Positions 28,373 through 38,184 of a DNA stretch of 64,000 nucleotides are shown one piece after another (position 1 is the stretch's first letter; the number at the start of each line of letters is the position of its first letter). Under the pieces are notes generated by a model. It was given only the letters and a program-made list of their open reading frames with translations. It was not told the origin of the DNA and made no database searches. The DNA is from Minwuiaceae bacterium. GTDB lineage: Bacteria > Pseudomonadota > Alphaproteobacteria > Minwuiales > Minwuiaceae. Position numbers and translations under genes: made by a program. The DNA lies in assembly GCA_028278525.1 (NCBI GenBank), contig JANQEE010000045.1:62001-126000 (forward strand). The letters run 5' to 3'.

Positions 28373-29515
28373 TCAGAGATTCCGGATCGCCTGTTCGATG
28401 TCGTCGATCAGGTCGCCGGTATCCTCGATCCCGACGGAGAAACGCAACAGATCCGGCGGTACCGGCGAATCCGGGCCTTCGATGCTGGCGCGATGTTCCA
28501 CCAGGCTCTCCACCCCGCCCAGCGACGTCGCCCGCTTGAACACCTTCAGGTTGGCCGCAACTTTCATGGCGGACGCCTCGCCGCCGGTGAAGCGGATCGA
28601 CAGCATGCCGCCGAAGCCGCCCTGCATCTGCCGCATCGCGATCTCATGACCGGGATGGCTCTTAAGCCCCGGGTAAAGCACCGCCTCAATCCGCGGGTGG
28701 CCGTCGAAATGCTCGGCAATCGCCTGTGCCGATGCGCATGCCGTCCGGACACGGATATACAGGGTACGCATGCCGCGAAGCAGCAACCAGCTCTCGAACG
28801 GCCCGAGAACGGCGCCCCCCTTGGCACGGTTCATACAGATGCTTGTCCAGAAGTCGTCCGTGTTGGCGGTCACCAGGGCGCCAGCGACAACGTCGCTATG
28901 GCCATTTAGGTATTTGGTCGCGGAATGCATCACGATATCCGCGCCGAGTTCCAGGGGCCGGGTAACCGCCGGCGTGGCGACCGTGCTGTCGACGGCCAAA
29001 TACGCGCCGGCCGCGTGCGCCGCTTCGGCCACGGCCGCGATGTCCGTGACATCCCAGGTCGGGTTGGCCGGTGTTTCGGCCCACACCAGCTTGGTTCGGC
29101 CCGGTTCCAGCGCCTTGCTCAACGCTCGCATATCGCCCGCAGGCACATAGTCGACCGACAGGCCCCAGGGCACGGCGAACTCGTTCAGCCACTTCCGCAG
29201 CCCCCAATACATGACCTCGGGCGCGACCACATGGTCGCCCGGACGCAACGCCTGGAACACGGCGATCGCGGCCGCCATGCCGGAGCCGAATACCAGCGAT
29301 GCCGCACCGTTTTCCAGAGCGGCCAACACAGCCTCGACCTGCTCGTAGCTCGGATTGGAATCGCGGGAATAGTCCTTGCCGGTTGGGTAAGACCCGTCGG
29401 GCTCCCGTTCGTAGGTGGTCGCCGGGTGAATCGGCGGGGCCAGGCCCTTGAACGGTTCTTCCAGCCACCCGAGCGCTTGCGCAGCCAGGGTTTCCGGCTT
29501 CAGCCTGTCGCTCAC
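28373..29515 (-). CDS. Cys/Met metabolism PLP-dependent enzyme (cystathionine gamma-synthase/beta-lyase family)
   Basis: A 380-residue fold-type I PLP enzyme. GTG at 29515 overlaps the upstream GST stop (GTGA) and begins VSDRLKPETLAAQALGW. Family features are PPIHPATTY near residue 30, the cofactor-binding Tyr/Arg segment, and the PLP lysine in HSATKYLNGHSDVVAGAL near residue 190. The family covers cystathionine gamma-synthase, beta-lyase, gamma-lyase and O-succinylhomoserine sulfhydrylase; which one cannot be fixed by motif alone. It is the last gene of a minus-strand pair with the GST. Confidence 0.9.
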   Translation of the reverse strand: MSDRLKPETLAAQALGWLEEPFKGLAPPIHPATTYEREPDGSYPTGKDYSRDSNPSYEQVEAVLAALENGAASLVFGSGMAAAIAVFQALRPGDHVVAPEVMYWGLRKWLNEFAVPWGLSVDYVPAGDMRALSKALEPGRTKLVWAETPANPTWDVTDIAAVAEAAHAAGAYLAVDSTVATPAVTRPLELGADIVMHSATKYLNGHSDVVAGALVTANTDDFWTSICMNRAKGGAVLGPFESWLLLRGMRTLYIRVRTACASAQAIAEHFDGHPRIEAVLYPGLKSHPGHEIAMRQMQGGFGGMLSIRFTGGEASAMKVAANLKVFKRATSLGGVESLVEHRASIEGPDSPVPPDLLRFSVGIEDTGDLIDDIEQAIRNL

Positions 29516-30207
29516 CGCTTGGCGAACTGTTTTGCGCCGAACATGACGGACCGGGTTTCCTCGTCCATCTCCTCCGGCGGACGGCGCCATTCTTTCTTGT
29601 GGTCGACACCGGCGCGTACGGCAGGCCGCTCCTTCATTCTGTCGATCCAGCGCTGCATATCCGGCGTGTCCTCGAGCTTCTGGCCTTGCCGCTCATAGAG
29701 GATGACCCACGGAAAGATTGCCATGTCGGCAATCGAATAGTCTCCGCAGACGTAGTCCTTGCCCAGCAGTTGTTTGTCGAGCACCCGGTAGAGTCTACCT
29801 ACTTCGTTGGTGTAGCGGTCGACGGCGTAGTCGATCTTTTCCGGCGCGTATTGCCGGAAGTGGTGCGCTTGGCCGCACATCGGTCCGATGCCGCCCATCT
29901 GCCACATCAGCCATTGCAAGACGTCGTAGCGTTTCAGCGGATCTTCCGGCAGGAACTTGCCGGTCTTTTCGGCCAGATAGATCAGGATCGCGCCGGACTC
30001 CATCAGGGAGACCGTCTTGCCGCCCGGTCCGTCGTGATCGACGATCACCGGCATCCGGTTGTTCGGCCCGATCTTCAGAAATTCCGGCTCGAACTGATCG
30101 CCCTTGCCGATGTTTATGGGAATGGTGTTATACGCGAGCCCCGCCTCTTCCAGGAAGATCGAGATCTTCCAGCCGTTCGGGGTGGGCCAGTAATACAGAT
30201 CGATCAT
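29512..30207 (-). CDS. Glutathione S-transferase, nu-class-like (second copy)
   Basis: A 231-residue paralogue of the GST at 25873-26490. It shares the MIDxYxWxTPNGxK start, RMPVIVDHDGPGG, MESGAILIYLAEKT and MWQMGGIGPMCGQAHHFR, plus an extra C-terminal stretch (HKKEWRRPPEEMDEETRSV). I chose ATG at 30207, behind GGGAGCG. Glutathione-dependent disulfide reductase or transferase activity is expected. It is coupled to the downstream PLP enzyme and is divergent from the bicupin gene, so the three may share a regulatory region at 30208-30334. Confidence 0.93.
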   Translation of the reverse strand: MIDLYYWPTPNGWKISIFLEEAGLAYNTIPINIGKGDQFEPEFLKIGPNNRMPVIVDHDGPGGKTVSLMESGAILIYLAEKTGKFLPEDPLKRYDVLQWLMWQMGGIGPMCGQAHHFRQYAPEKIDYAVDRYTNEVGRLYRVLDKQLLGKDYVCGDYSIADMAIFPWVILYERQGQKLEDTPDMQRWIDRMKERPAVRAGVDHKKEWRRPPEEMDEETRSVMFGAKQFAKR

Positions 30208-30334
30208 GCCGCGCTCCCTGCGATTATTTTGCGCACCATTGCGTCCCCGCGCGGTCTTGGCAAGGGGTGGGTTGGCATCGGGCCAAATACCGGTAGATTC
30301 CCCCAATACAGTACCCCAGCGAGGAACAACCGAG

Positions 30335-31009
30335 ATGGTGGATACCGGCCTGAATGACGACTTCACGGCGCAGGTGGTGGTCCATACCGCCGACATGGAG
30401 TGGCAGGCGAGCCCGAGCCCGTCCGTCTGGCGCAAGCGTCTGGACCTTTCCGGACCGGCCGAGGCCGGCCGCGTGACCTCGGTCGTGCGCTACGACGCCG
30501 ACAGCGCGTTTTACGAACACCCCCATCCGGACGGCGAAGAGATCCTGGTACTCGACGGCGTCTTCTCCGACGAGCATGGCGACTACGGGCCAGGCACCTT
30601 CCTGCTCAATCCGGAAGGTTTCAGCCACGCGCCGTTCTCGCGCGAGGGCTGCGTGCTGTTCGTCAAGCTCCGACAGTATCCGGGCCTCACCCGACGGCAG
30701 ATCACCATCCATACAGAAAAGGCGGAATGGCAGCCGCGCATGGTGGACGGCGTAGATGCGATACCGCTTTACGACGAGGACGGTTATCCGGAATCGATCC
30801 GACTGGTCCGCTACGCTGCCGGCGTCACGTTCCCGGCCCACGATCATCCGGGCGGCGAAGAAGTCTTCGTCATCGACGGCACGCTCCAGGACGAATTCGG
30901 CGAATACAAGAAAGGCAGTTGGATCCGTTTCCCGCACGGCAGCCACCACACGCCGTCATCGAAGGACGGCTGCCTTCTCTATGTGAAGACCGGACACCTG
31001 CCGGCGTGA
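30335..31009 (+). CDS. Double cupin (ChrR-like cupin) protein
   Basis: A 224-residue protein made of two cupin domains. The first has EHPHPDGEEILVLDG (residues about 63-77) and the second FPAHDHPGGEEVFVIDGTL (about 165-183), each with the His/Glu metal-binding pattern. The closest architecture is the ChrR cupin domain known from anti-sigma factors, but no N-terminal zinc-binding anti-sigma domain is present. Such stand-alone proteins may be dioxygenases or metal sensors. ATG at 30335 follows GAGGAAC. It overlaps the flavin oxidoreductase gene by four bases, so the two are translationally coupled. Confidence 0.88.
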   Translation: MVDTGLNDDFTAQVVVHTADMEWQASPSPSVWRKRLDLSGPAEAGRVTSVVRYDADSAFYEHPHPDGEEILVLDGVFSDEHGDYGPGTFLLNPEGFSHAPFSREGCVLFVKLRQYPGLTRRQITIHTEKAEWQPRMVDGVDAIPLYDEDGYPESIRLVRYAAGVTFPAHDHPGGEEVFVIDGTLQDEFGEYKKGSWIRFPHGSHHTPSSKDGCLLYVKTGHLPA

Positions 31010-32451
31010 GGGAAACCGGTCTGGAGGCGCTCGAGGCCGGCCTCGCCCGCGACCTCGCCTATCTGAATTACCCGCCCGAGAACTGGGTTCGTCCACAGCA
31101 AAGTACGGATGGGCGCCACGTCTATGACGTCGTCATAGTCGGCGCCGGCATGTGCGGCCTGACCGCCGCGTTCGCCTTGCTGCGGGCCGGCATCGCCAAC
31201 ATCAGAATTGTCGATAACAGCGAGCCGGGCTTTGAGGGACCGTGGGTCACCTACGCCCGGATGAACACGCTCCGCTCGCCGAAGCACCTGACCGGTCCGG
31301 CGATGGGCCTGCCCGCCCTGACCTGCCGCGCCTGGTTCGAAGCCCGGTTCGGCGCGGCGGCTTGGGAAGCACTCGACAAGATCCCACGCACCATGTGGAT
31401 GGATTACCTACGCTGGTACCGGCGCGTGCTTAACCTGCCGGTGGAGAACGACGTAACGGTTCAGACCATCGAACCGTACGGCGATCTGCTCGGCCTCGAA
31501 ATCGACGGCGCCTCCGAACCCTGCCTGACCGGCAAGATCGTGCTGGCCAACGGGCGCGACGGTGTCGGCGGCTTGCGCATACCAGCCTTCGCCAACAACC
31601 TCCCGCGCGCCTGCTGGAACCATTCGAAGGACGACATCGATTTCGACGCGCTGGTCGGCAAACGGGTCGCGGTGCTCGGCGCCAGCGCCTCAGCCTGCGA
31701 CAACGCCGCCGTGGCATTGGAGACCGGCGCCGGTGCGGTTCATATGTTCGTCCGCCGGGCCGACCTGCCTCGCATCAACAAGTTCAAGGGCGTCATCTAC
31801 CCGGGCTTTACCCATGGCTTCCCGACTTTGAACGACGAATGGCGCTGGCGGCTGCTGCACTACGCCCTGGACCAAGGTGTCGCGCCGCCCCAGGATTCCA
31901 TGCTGCGCCTGAAATGCCATCCCAACTTCGCGCTCCATCTCGGAAGCCCCTGGCACCGCGTGGAAACCGTCGGCGACGAGATCGAGATTGAAACGCCGAA
32001 AGGGATCCACCGCTTCGACCACCTGATCCTGGCGACCGGTTTCACCGTCGATGCCGACAAACGAGCTGAGCTTGCCGGCCTCACGGACAAGATCCTGCTC
32101 TGGGGAGACCGGATCGACGCGCCGTCCGATCGCACCTCGCAGGATCTGGCGCGGTTCCCCTACCTCGGTCCCGCCTTCGAGTTCATGGAGACGGAACCCG
32201 GCGCCGCGCCGCACCTGCGGCACATTCACTGCTTCAATTATGCGGCAACGCTCAGCCACGGCGTCGTCAGCGGCGACATCCCGAATGTCAGCGAGGGGGC
32301 GCAGCGTCTGGTGGAAGGTATCGCCCGCGACTTCTTCGCCGCCGACCGGGCGTATCACTTCCAGCAATTGCAGGATTACGACGAGTTGGAACTGCTGGGC
32401 GACGAATGGATCGACGCCGATGCCGTCTTGGAGAAAACGCCTTCCGGTTAG
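31006..32451 (+). CDS. FAD/NAD(P)-binding oxidoreductase (flavin monooxygenase-like)
   Basis: A 481-residue flavoprotein starting with GTG at 31006, inside the GTGA overlap with the cupin stop. The FAD-binding Rossmann motif is [14 protein letters not shown] (about residues 42-55), and a second Rossmann loop, [15 protein letters not shown] (about 220-234), would bind NAD(P)H. Cofactor-dependent motif LILATGF lies near 343. The layout is that of class B flavin monooxygenases or related FAD-dependent oxidoreductases. Coupling to a cupin gene suggests oxidation of a small molecule, with substrate unknown. Confidence 0.88.
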   Translation: MRETGLEALEAGLARDLAYLNYPPENWVRPQQSTDGRHVYDVVIVGAGMCGLTAAFALLRAGIANIRIVDNSEPGFEGPWVTYARMNTLRSPKHLTGPAMGLPALTCRAWFEARFGAAAWEALDKIPRTMWMDYLRWYRRVLNLPVENDVTVQTIEPYGDLLGLEIDGASEPCLTGKIVLANGRDGVGGLRIPAFANNLPRACWNHSKDDIDFDALVGKRVAVLGASASACDNAAVALETGAGAVHMFVRRADLPRINKFKGVIYPGFTHGFPTLNDEWRWRLLHYALDQGVAPPQDSMLRLKCHPNFALHLGSPWHRVETVGDEIEIETPKGIHRFDHLILATGFTVDADKRAELAGLTDKILLWGDRIDAPSDRTSQDLARFPYLGPAFEFMETEPGAAPHLRHIHCFNYAATLSHGVVSGDIPNVSEGAQRLVEGIARDFFAADRAYHFQQLQDYDELELLGDEWIDADAVLEKTPSG

Positions 32452-33899
32452 CCCAGCAGCTTGGCCTTCAACAGGTCGTTGACCATCTGCGGGTTGGCCT
32501 TGCCCTGGCTCGCCTTCATCACCTGGCCGACGAACCAGCCGATCAGCTTATCCTTGCCCGCCTTGACGTCGGCGACCTTGTCCGGGTTCGCCGCGATCAC
32601 CTCGTCCACCATCGCCTCGATGGCGCCGGTGTCGGTGACCTGTTTCAGGCCCTTCTCTTCGATGATCGCATCCGCCGGCTTGCCGGTCTCGAACATGATC
32701 TCGAAGACCTCCTTGGCGATCCGGCCGGAGATCGTGTTGTCGGTAATCCGTACGATCAGTCCGGCCAGCGCCTCGGCCGAGACCGGGCTGTCGTCGATGC
32801 CGCGCCCGGCCTTGTTCAACGCGCCGAACAGTTCCGTGATCACCCAGTTGGCGGCCAGCTTCGGGTCGGCGGTGGCGACGACCTGCTCGTAGAACTCGGC
32901 ATTCTCCTTCTCGGCCACCAGTACATCGGCGTCGTACGGCGAGAGGCCGAAGTCTTTCTCGAACCGCGCCTTCTTCTGATCCGGCAGTTCGGGCAGGCTC
33001 TGTTTGATGGCCTCGACCCAATTGGGATCGAGTTCCAGGGGCAGCAGATCGGGATCCGGGAAGTAGCGGTAGTCGTGGGCCTCTTCCTTGGTGCGCATCG
33101 CGCGCGTCACGCCACGGTCCGTATCGTAGAGCCGGGTTTCCTGATCGATGGTCCCGCCGTCCTCCAGCACATCGACCTGGCGGCGCGCCTCGTATTCGAT
33201 CGCCTGTTTCACGAAACGGATCGAGTTGACGTTCTTGATCTCGCAGCGCGTGCCAAAGGCCTCGCCCGGCCGGCGCACCGAGACATTGACATCGGCCCGC
33301 ATCGAGCCTTCCTGCATGTTGCCGTCGCAGGTGCCGAGATAGCGCAGAATAGAGCGCAACTTGGCGAGATAAGCGCCCGCCTCCTCCGAACTCCGCATGT
33401 CCGGCTCGCTCACGATCTCCATCAGCGCCACGCCGGAACGGTTGAGGTCGACCATGGTCATGGACGGGTGCTGGTCGTGCAGGCTCTTGCCCGCGTCCTG
33501 CTCCAGATGCAGCCGGGTGATGCCAACTTCGCGTGCTGACCCGTCGGCTAGGTCGACCGTCACCCTGCCCTCACCGACCACCGGCTGCAGATACTGGGAT
33601 ATCTGGTAGCCCTGCGGCAGGTCGGGATAGAAGTAGTTCTTGCGGTCGAACACCGAATAGAGATTGATCTTGGCGTTCAGGCCAAGGCCGGTGCGCACCG
33701 CCTGCTCGACGCATTTGCCGTTTATCACCGGCAGCATGCCGGGCATGGCCGCATCGATGAAGCTGACCTGCGTGTTGGGCTCGGCGCCGAACTCGGTCGA
33801 CGCGCCGGAGAACAGCTTGGCCTTGGAAGAAACCTGGGCATGCACCTCAAGCCCGATCACCACTTCCCAGTCGCCGGTCGCTCCCTGGATCATGCTCAT
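32448..33899 (-). CDS. gatB: Asp/Glu-tRNA amidotransferase subunit B
   Basis: GatB, with GatA and GatC, amidates Glu-tRNA(Gln) and/or Asp-tRNA(Asn). The 483-residue protein starts [20 protein letters not shown] at an ATG overlapping the gatA stop (ATGA). Signatures include [26 protein letters not shown], the kinase-type core [11 protein letters not shown] and the C-terminal YqeY-like tail domain. It is convergent with the flavoprotein gene; the two overlap by four bases. Confidence 0.97.
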   Translation of the reverse strand: MSMIQGATGDWEVVIGLEVHAQVSSKAKLFSGASTEFGAEPNTQVSFIDAAMPGMLPVINGKCVEQAVRTGLGLNAKINLYSVFDRKNYFYPDLPQGYQISQYLQPVVGEGRVTVDLADGSAREVGITRLHLEQDAGKSLHDQHPSMTMVDLNRSGVALMEIVSEPDMRSSEEAGAYLAKLRSILRYLGTCDGNMQEGSMRADVNVSVRRPGEAFGTRCEIKNVNSIRFVKQAIEYEARRQVDVLEDGGTIDQETRLYDTDRGVTRAMRTKEEAHDYRYFPDPDLLPLELDPNWVEAIKQSLPELPDQKKARFEKDFGLSPYDADVLVAEKENAEFYEQVVATADPKLAANWVITELFGALNKAGRGIDDSPVSAEALAGLIVRITDNTISGRIAKEVFEIMFETGKPADAIIEEKGLKQVTDTGAIEAMVDEVIAANPDKVADVKAGKDKLIGWFVGQVMKASQGKANPQMVNDLLKAKLLG

Positions 33900-35377
33900 T
33901 TCGTCGCCCACCAGTTCTCCGGCCGCCTGTCGAAGACAGCCGCCTCTTCCAGCACGCCGGCGACGCGCAGCACCGTCTCCTCGTCGAACGCCCGGCCGAT
34001 CAGCTGCAGGCCGAGCGGCAGCCCGTCGTCCGCGAGACCCGCCGGCACCGAGATGCCCGGCAGCCCTGCCATCGAGGCCGGCACGGTGAAGACGTCGTTT
34101 AAGTACATCGCAATCGGGTCGTCCGACTTTTCGCCGACACCGAACGCCGCCGACGGCGCGGTCGGGGTGAGCAGCACGTCGATCTCCTCGAACGCCGTTT
34201 CGAAGTCGCGCGCGATCAGGGTGCGCAGCTTCTGCGCTTTCAGGTAATAGGCGTCGTAGTAGCCGGCCGACAGCACGTAGGTGCCGATCATGACCCGGCG
34301 CTGCACCTCGGTGCCGAAGCCTTCCGCCCGAGTGTTCTCGTACATCTCGGTCAGGTCGTTACCGGGTATGCGCAGGCCATAGCGGACGCCGTCGTAACGG
34401 GCGAGGTTCGACGACGCCTCCGCCGGCGCGACGATGTAATAGGTCGGCAGGGCGTACTTGGTATGCGGCAGGCTGATATCGCGGATCTCCGCGCCGGCGG
34501 CCTTCAGCCATTCGATACCCTGCTTCCACAAGGCCTCGATCTCGGCCGGCATGCCGTCCATCCGGTATTCCTTCGGGATGCCGACCTTAAGGCCGCTGAT
34601 GTCACCGGTCAGCGCCGCCTCGTAGTCGGGCACGGGCGTGTCGACGCTGGTCGAATCCATCGGATCGAAGCCGGCCATGCCGCGCAGCATGATCGCCGCG
34701 TCGCGCACGGTGCGGGTGATCGGGCCGGGCTGGTCGAGCGACGAAGCGAAGGCAACCGCGCCGAACCGCGAACAGCGGCCGTAGGTGGGCTTCAAACCCA
34801 CCACGCCGGCGAACGAAGCCGGCTGGCGGATCGAGCCGCCGGTGTCGGTGCCGGTGGCACCCAGCGCGATCCTGGCCGCGACCGCCGCGACCGAGCCGCC
34901 GGACGAGCCGCCCGGCACGATCGAGCGGTTGTCGCCCGGCCGCCGCCACGGGTTCTCGACCGGGCCGTAATAGCTTGTCTCGTTGGACGAGCCCATGGCG
35001 AACTCGTCCATGTTGCACTTGCCCAGCATCACGGCGCCTGCCTTCCACAGGTTGGCGGTCACCGTCGACTCATAGGGCGGCACGAAACCGTCGAGGATGT
35101 GCGAGCCGGCCGTGGTCAGCACACCCTTGGTGCAGAACAGGTCCTTGATCCCGACCGGCACCCCCTCCATCACCCCGGCCTCGCCGGACCGGCGGCGGGC
35201 GTCCGACGCCTCGGCCTGGGCCAGCGCCCGCTCCGGCGTCTCGGTTATGAAGGCGTTGAGCGGCCGCGCGGCCTCGACCGCGGCGATGTGGGCCTCGGTC
35301 AGCTCCCGAGCCGACACCTCGCCGGCGGTAAGCTTGTCGCGCGCCTCGGCGATGGTGAGATCGGTCAGGCCGGCCAT
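33896..35377 (-). CDS. gatA: Asp/Glu-tRNA amidotransferase subunit A
   Basis: GatA hydrolyses glutamine to provide ammonia for the GatB step. The 493-residue amidase-signature protein has the Ser-cisSer-Lys triad region: VGIKDLF (Lys about 77) and [20 protein letters not shown] (Ser about 153 and 177), then [11 protein letters not shown] chose ATG at 35377; GTG at 35380 is also possible. It overlaps gatC and gatB by a few bases, forming the gatCAB operon. Confidence 0.97.
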   Translation of the reverse strand: MAGLTDLTIAEARDKLTAGEVSARELTEAHIAAVEAARPLNAFITETPERALAQAEASDARRRSGEAGVMEGVPVGIKDLFCTKGVLTTAGSHILDGFVPPYESTVTANLWKAGAVMLGKCNMDEFAMGSSNETSYYGPVENPWRRPGDNRSIVPGGSSGGSVAAVAARIALGATGTDTGGSIRQPASFAGVVGLKPTYGRCSRFGAVAFASSLDQPGPITRTVRDAAIMLRGMAGFDPMDSTSVDTPVPDYEAALTGDISGLKVGIPKEYRMDGMPAEIEALWKQGIEWLKAAGAEIRDISLPHTKYALPTYYIVAPAEASSNLARYDGVRYGLRIPGNDLTEMYENTRAEGFGTEVQRRVMIGTYVLSAGYYDAYYLKAQKLRTLIARDFETAFEEIDVLLTPTAPSAAFGVGEKSDDPIAMYLNDVFTVPASMAGLPGISVPAGLADDGLPLGLQLIGRAFDEETVLRVAGVLEEAAVFDRRPENWWATK

Positions 35378-35664
35378 CACTCGACCACCTTGGGCACGGC
35401 GAAGAAGCCGTTCTCGCCCTCCGGCGCGTTGGCCAGCACGTCGTCGACCGCGCCGCCGTCGGTGACGTCGTCGTCGCGCCAGCGCAGCTTCATGGAGACC
35501 ACCGAGGTCATCGGCGGCACGTCGTCGGTGTCGACCTCGTTCAACTGCTCGACCCAGCCGAGGATGTTGTTCAGCTCCGCCGCCAGCGGCTCGAGCCGGT
35601 CTTGCCGAACCTTGAGCCGCGCCAGCCGCGCGACCCGGAGCACAGTGGCTTTATCGAGCGACAT
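35377..35664 (-). CDS. gatC: Asp/Glu-tRNA amidotransferase subunit C
   Basis: A 95-residue protein stabilising the GatA-GatB complex. It starts [17 protein letters not shown] at ATG 35664 and contains the family ending FFAVPKVVE. Length is typical. The frame extends upstream into the ruvX-proximal DNA but without homology. It heads the minus-strand gatCAB operon and is divergent from ruvX across 122 bases that must contain both promoters. Confidence 0.95.
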   Translation of the reverse strand: MSLDKATVLRVARLARLKVRQDRLEPLAAELNNILGWVEQLNEVDTDDVPPMTSVVSMKLRWRDDDVTDGGAVDDVLANAPEGENGFFAVPKVVE

Positions 35665-35786
35665 GTGCCAACTTCCGCCTGTCCTGAGGGGGGTCCCCGG
35701 GGGGTCCCGCCAAATACGTGAGAAACGAGCCCATGCACCCCGGCTTTTCCGCCCGGGCGTCGGGGCGCCGGAACCTAGCATTCGCC

Positions 35787-36254
35787 ATGCTGCTAAACAA
35801 CCCTGGCCAACTGACCGAGCGGCTGAAGCCCGGCGCCCGCCTGCTGGGACTGGACGTCGGCTCCAAGACCATCGGCCTGGCCTTGAGCGACGGCACACTG
35901 ACCATCGCCAGCCCCTACGACACGATCCGCCGCAGGAAGTTCAGCACCGACGTGGAGATCCTGCGCCAAGCAATTGAAAAGGAAGGCGTCGGCGGCCTGG
36001 TGATCGGCCTGCCGGTGAACATGGACGGCACGGAAGGCCCGCGCTGCCAGTCGACCCGGCAGTTCCAGAAAAACCTGGACCAGCAGATCGACCTGCCGAT
36101 GGCGTTCTGGGACGAGCGGCTCTCGACCGCGGCGGTCGAGCGGGTGCTGATCGACGACGCAGACCTGAGCCGCAAACGGCGGGCGGAAGTGGTCGACAAG
36201 ATGGCCGCCGCCTACATCCTGCAGGGCGCGCTGGACCGGATTAAGGCGGGGTGA
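35787..36254 (+). CDS. ruvX: Putative pre-16S rRNA nuclease / Holliday junction resolvase-like RuvX (YqgF)
   Basis: A 155-residue RNase H-fold protein of the YqgF family, acting in 5' end processing of 16S rRNA. The catalytic Asp is in LLGLDVGSKTIGLALSD (about residues 19-35), followed by GLVIGLPVNMDG, and the last acidic motif KMAAAYILQGALD near the C-terminus. I chose ATG at 35787 (MLLNNPGQL); upstream ATGs add residues without homology. Its last 120 bases (36135-36254) recur, diverged, at 43942-44052 and 51991-52123. The downstream gene pyrB, often next in related genomes, is absent here; module A follows instead. Confidence 0.94.
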   Translation: MLLNNPGQLTERLKPGARLLGLDVGSKTIGLALSDGTLTIASPYDTIRRRKFSTDVEILRQAIEKEGVGGLVIGLPVNMDGTEGPRCQSTRQFQKNLDQQIDLPMAFWDERLSTAAVERVLIDDADLSRKRRAEVVDKMAAAYILQGALDRIKAG

Positions 36255-36267
36255 GCCGGCCGGCGCG

Positions 36268-37557
36268 TCACCGCATCAAGCCGGGCAGGAACAGGGCGAT
36301 GTCCGGGAGCAGTGTCAGGACGACGATTCCACCGAGCATCACGAACCAGAAGGGCAGCGCCGCCGTCGCCGCCTCGGCGAGGCTCACCTCTCCGCGGGTG
36401 ATGCCGGTCAGGACATAGAGGTTCACGCCGACGGGCGGCGTGAGCATGCCGATCTCGATGCAGACCGTGATGATGACGCCGAGCCAGACCGGATCGAAGC
36501 CGAAGCCGACCATCACCGGAAACATGATCGGCACGGTCATCAGCAACAAAGAAAGGCCATCGAAGAAGCAGCCGAGCACGAGGTAGACGGCGACCATGCC
36601 GGCCAGCACCGCATAACGCGACAGCTCCATCCCGGCGAGACCGGCCATGATGTCGCGCGGCAGACCGAGCGCGCTGATCGCCTGCGCCAGGATAAGGGCG
36701 CCGACGCCGACGAACAGGACCGCGCCGAAGGTCGTCGTCGCCTTGAAAAAGGCCTCGACCAACCGGTCCCGGGTGAGGTCGCCCCAGGTGAACCCGATGA
36801 GGATCGCGGCCGCGACGCCGAGGCCTGCGGCCTCCGTCGGCGTGGCCAGCCCGAGATAGATCGTGCCCAGGACCGCGAAGATCAGAATGAGCAGCGGCCA
36901 AATGCCGAGCATCCGCCGCAGCACGACGGGCCAGGTCTCGACCGGCTCGTCCGCCGGCGCCAAGTCGCCGCGCCTGCGCGCCGCGACGGCGATGACGACG
37001 AGAAAGGCGGCCGCAAGCATCAGCCCGGGCCCGATCCCGGCGAGGAAGAGCTGCCCGATCGATACGCCCTGCGTCGCACCGTAGAGCAGCAGCGAAAGAC
37101 TGGGCGGGATCAAAAGACCGAGCGTGCCGCCGGCCGCCAGGGTGCCGACGACGAACGGCCTGTCGTAACCTCTCCGCCGAAGCTCCGGGTAGGCGACGGA
37201 GCCGACGGCGGCGGCGGTCGAGGTGCTGGCGCCGCTGACCGCGCCGAACACGGTGCACACGGCGATGTTGGTATGCAGAAGCTTGCCCGGCACCCGGCGG
37301 AACAGCGGCGTGAGCGCGTTGTAGACCCGCGTGCTGACGCCGCTGATCAGCATGATCTCGCCCATCAGGATATAGAGCGGGACGGCGCTGAGCGTGAACT
37401 CGTTGAACACGTTCCAGACCGCGGTGAAGGCCAGCTCCGTGGCGCCGCCGAGAAAGATGTGCAGGATCGCAAAGCCGGTGAGCGCGAGGCCGACGCCGAG
37501 CGGAGCACCGGTCAGCCCGGTGACGATCAGCCCAGCCGCAAAGACGAGCCAGACCAT
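36268..37557 (-). CDS. dctM: TRAP transporter large membrane subunit (DctM)
   Basis: A 429-residue inner-membrane protein with about twelve hydrophobic segments, the energised channel of a tripartite ATP-independent periplasmic importer. Typical features are GLALTGFAILHIFLGG, SGVSTRVYNAL, GSVAYPELRRRGYD, GGTLGLLIPPSL and, near the C-terminus, GMLTPPVGVNLYVLTG. Its ATG shares a base with the dctQ stop (TAATG), so both are made together. It is the last gene of module A, ending 14 bases before the ruvX stop on the opposite strand. Confidence 0.94.
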   Translation of the reverse strand: MVWLVFAAGLIVTGLTGAPLGVGLALTGFAILHIFLGGATELAFTAVWNVFNEFTLSAVPLYILMGEIMLISGVSTRVYNALTPLFRRVPGKLLHTNIAVCTVFGAVSGASTSTAAAVGSVAYPELRRRGYDRPFVVGTLAAGGTLGLLIPPSLSLLLYGATQGVSIGQLFLAGIGPGLMLAAAFLVVIAVAARRRGDLAPADEPVETWPVVLRRMLGIWPLLILIFAVLGTIYLGLATPTEAAGLGVAAAILIGFTWGDLTRDRLVEAFFKATTTFGAVLFVGVGALILAQAISALGLPRDIMAGLAGMELSRYAVLAGMVAVYLVLGCFFDGLSLLLMTVPIMFPVMVGFGFDPVWLGVIITVCIEIGMLTPPVGVNLYVLTGITRGEVSLAEAATAALPFWFVMLGGIVVLTLLPDIALFLPGLMR

Positions 37558-38060
37558 TACGCGATCGGATCCGACGGTCCGGGTTCATCCGCCTCCGCCC
37601 GGTCCGTTCCCGCCACCTGCCGGACGGCGACGAGCGTCGCCCAGCCGACGGCAAGGACGATGACGCCAACCCAGGGAAACAGCGGGATATCGCCGATGTA
37701 GGTAACCGAGCGGCGTTGGTAGGCGTAGGCCATGTAGTCGTAAGCCTCGAGGCCGAACGCGACGCCGAAGACAATCGTCAAGACCGACGCGGAGAGCCGC
37801 TGCAGCCGGGTCACGCGCGGGCCGAACCGCGCGGTGAGGATGTCGACCTTGATGTGCCGGTTACCGAACTGGACACCCGGAAGAACGAGGAAGACCATGG
37901 CACAGAACAGCAGCCCGACGAGTTCTTCCGTAAAGTGAAACGGCGCGCCGACGGCATAGCGCATCACGGAACTCAACACGACGAAGCCGGCCATGACGGC
38001 CATCAGGAGCACGGCCAGACAGGTCGACAGCCGGCAGACCTTTTCCAACACTCGGGTCAT
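37557..38060 (-). CDS. dctQ: TRAP transporter small membrane subunit (DctQ)
   Basis: A 167-residue inner-membrane protein with four hydrophobic segments, the small subunit that pairs with DctM. The family motif ELVGLLFCAMVFLVLPGVQF with RHIKVDILT lies near the middle. I chose ATG at 38060, behind the strong AAGGGAGGGGG site. A gap of 124 bases separates it from dctP. Confidence 0.9.
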   Translation of the reverse strand: MTRVLEKVCRLSTCLAVLLMAVMAGFVVLSSVMRYAVGAPFHFTEELVGLLFCAMVFLVLPGVQFGNRHIKVDILTARFGPRVTRLQRLSASVLTIVFGVAFGLEAYDYMAYAYQRRSVTYIGDIPLFPWVGVIVLAVGWATLVAVRQVAGTDRAEADEPGPSDPIA

Positions 38061-38184
38061 GGCGACCCCCTCCCTTCCCCGCATTCGATGGCGCGCTGCA
38101 CCGCGCGTCTTATCGAGACAACGGCGGTGCGGACGTTCGGGACGCCACGGAGAGCGGGTCCCGAACGCCGCGCCAATGCCGCCG

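Noticed and set aside
30400-31005. Upstream extension of the flavoprotein frame through the cupin gene
   Set aside because: The cupin frame is the coding one; the GTG at 31006 in a GTGA overlap explains the flavoprotein start.
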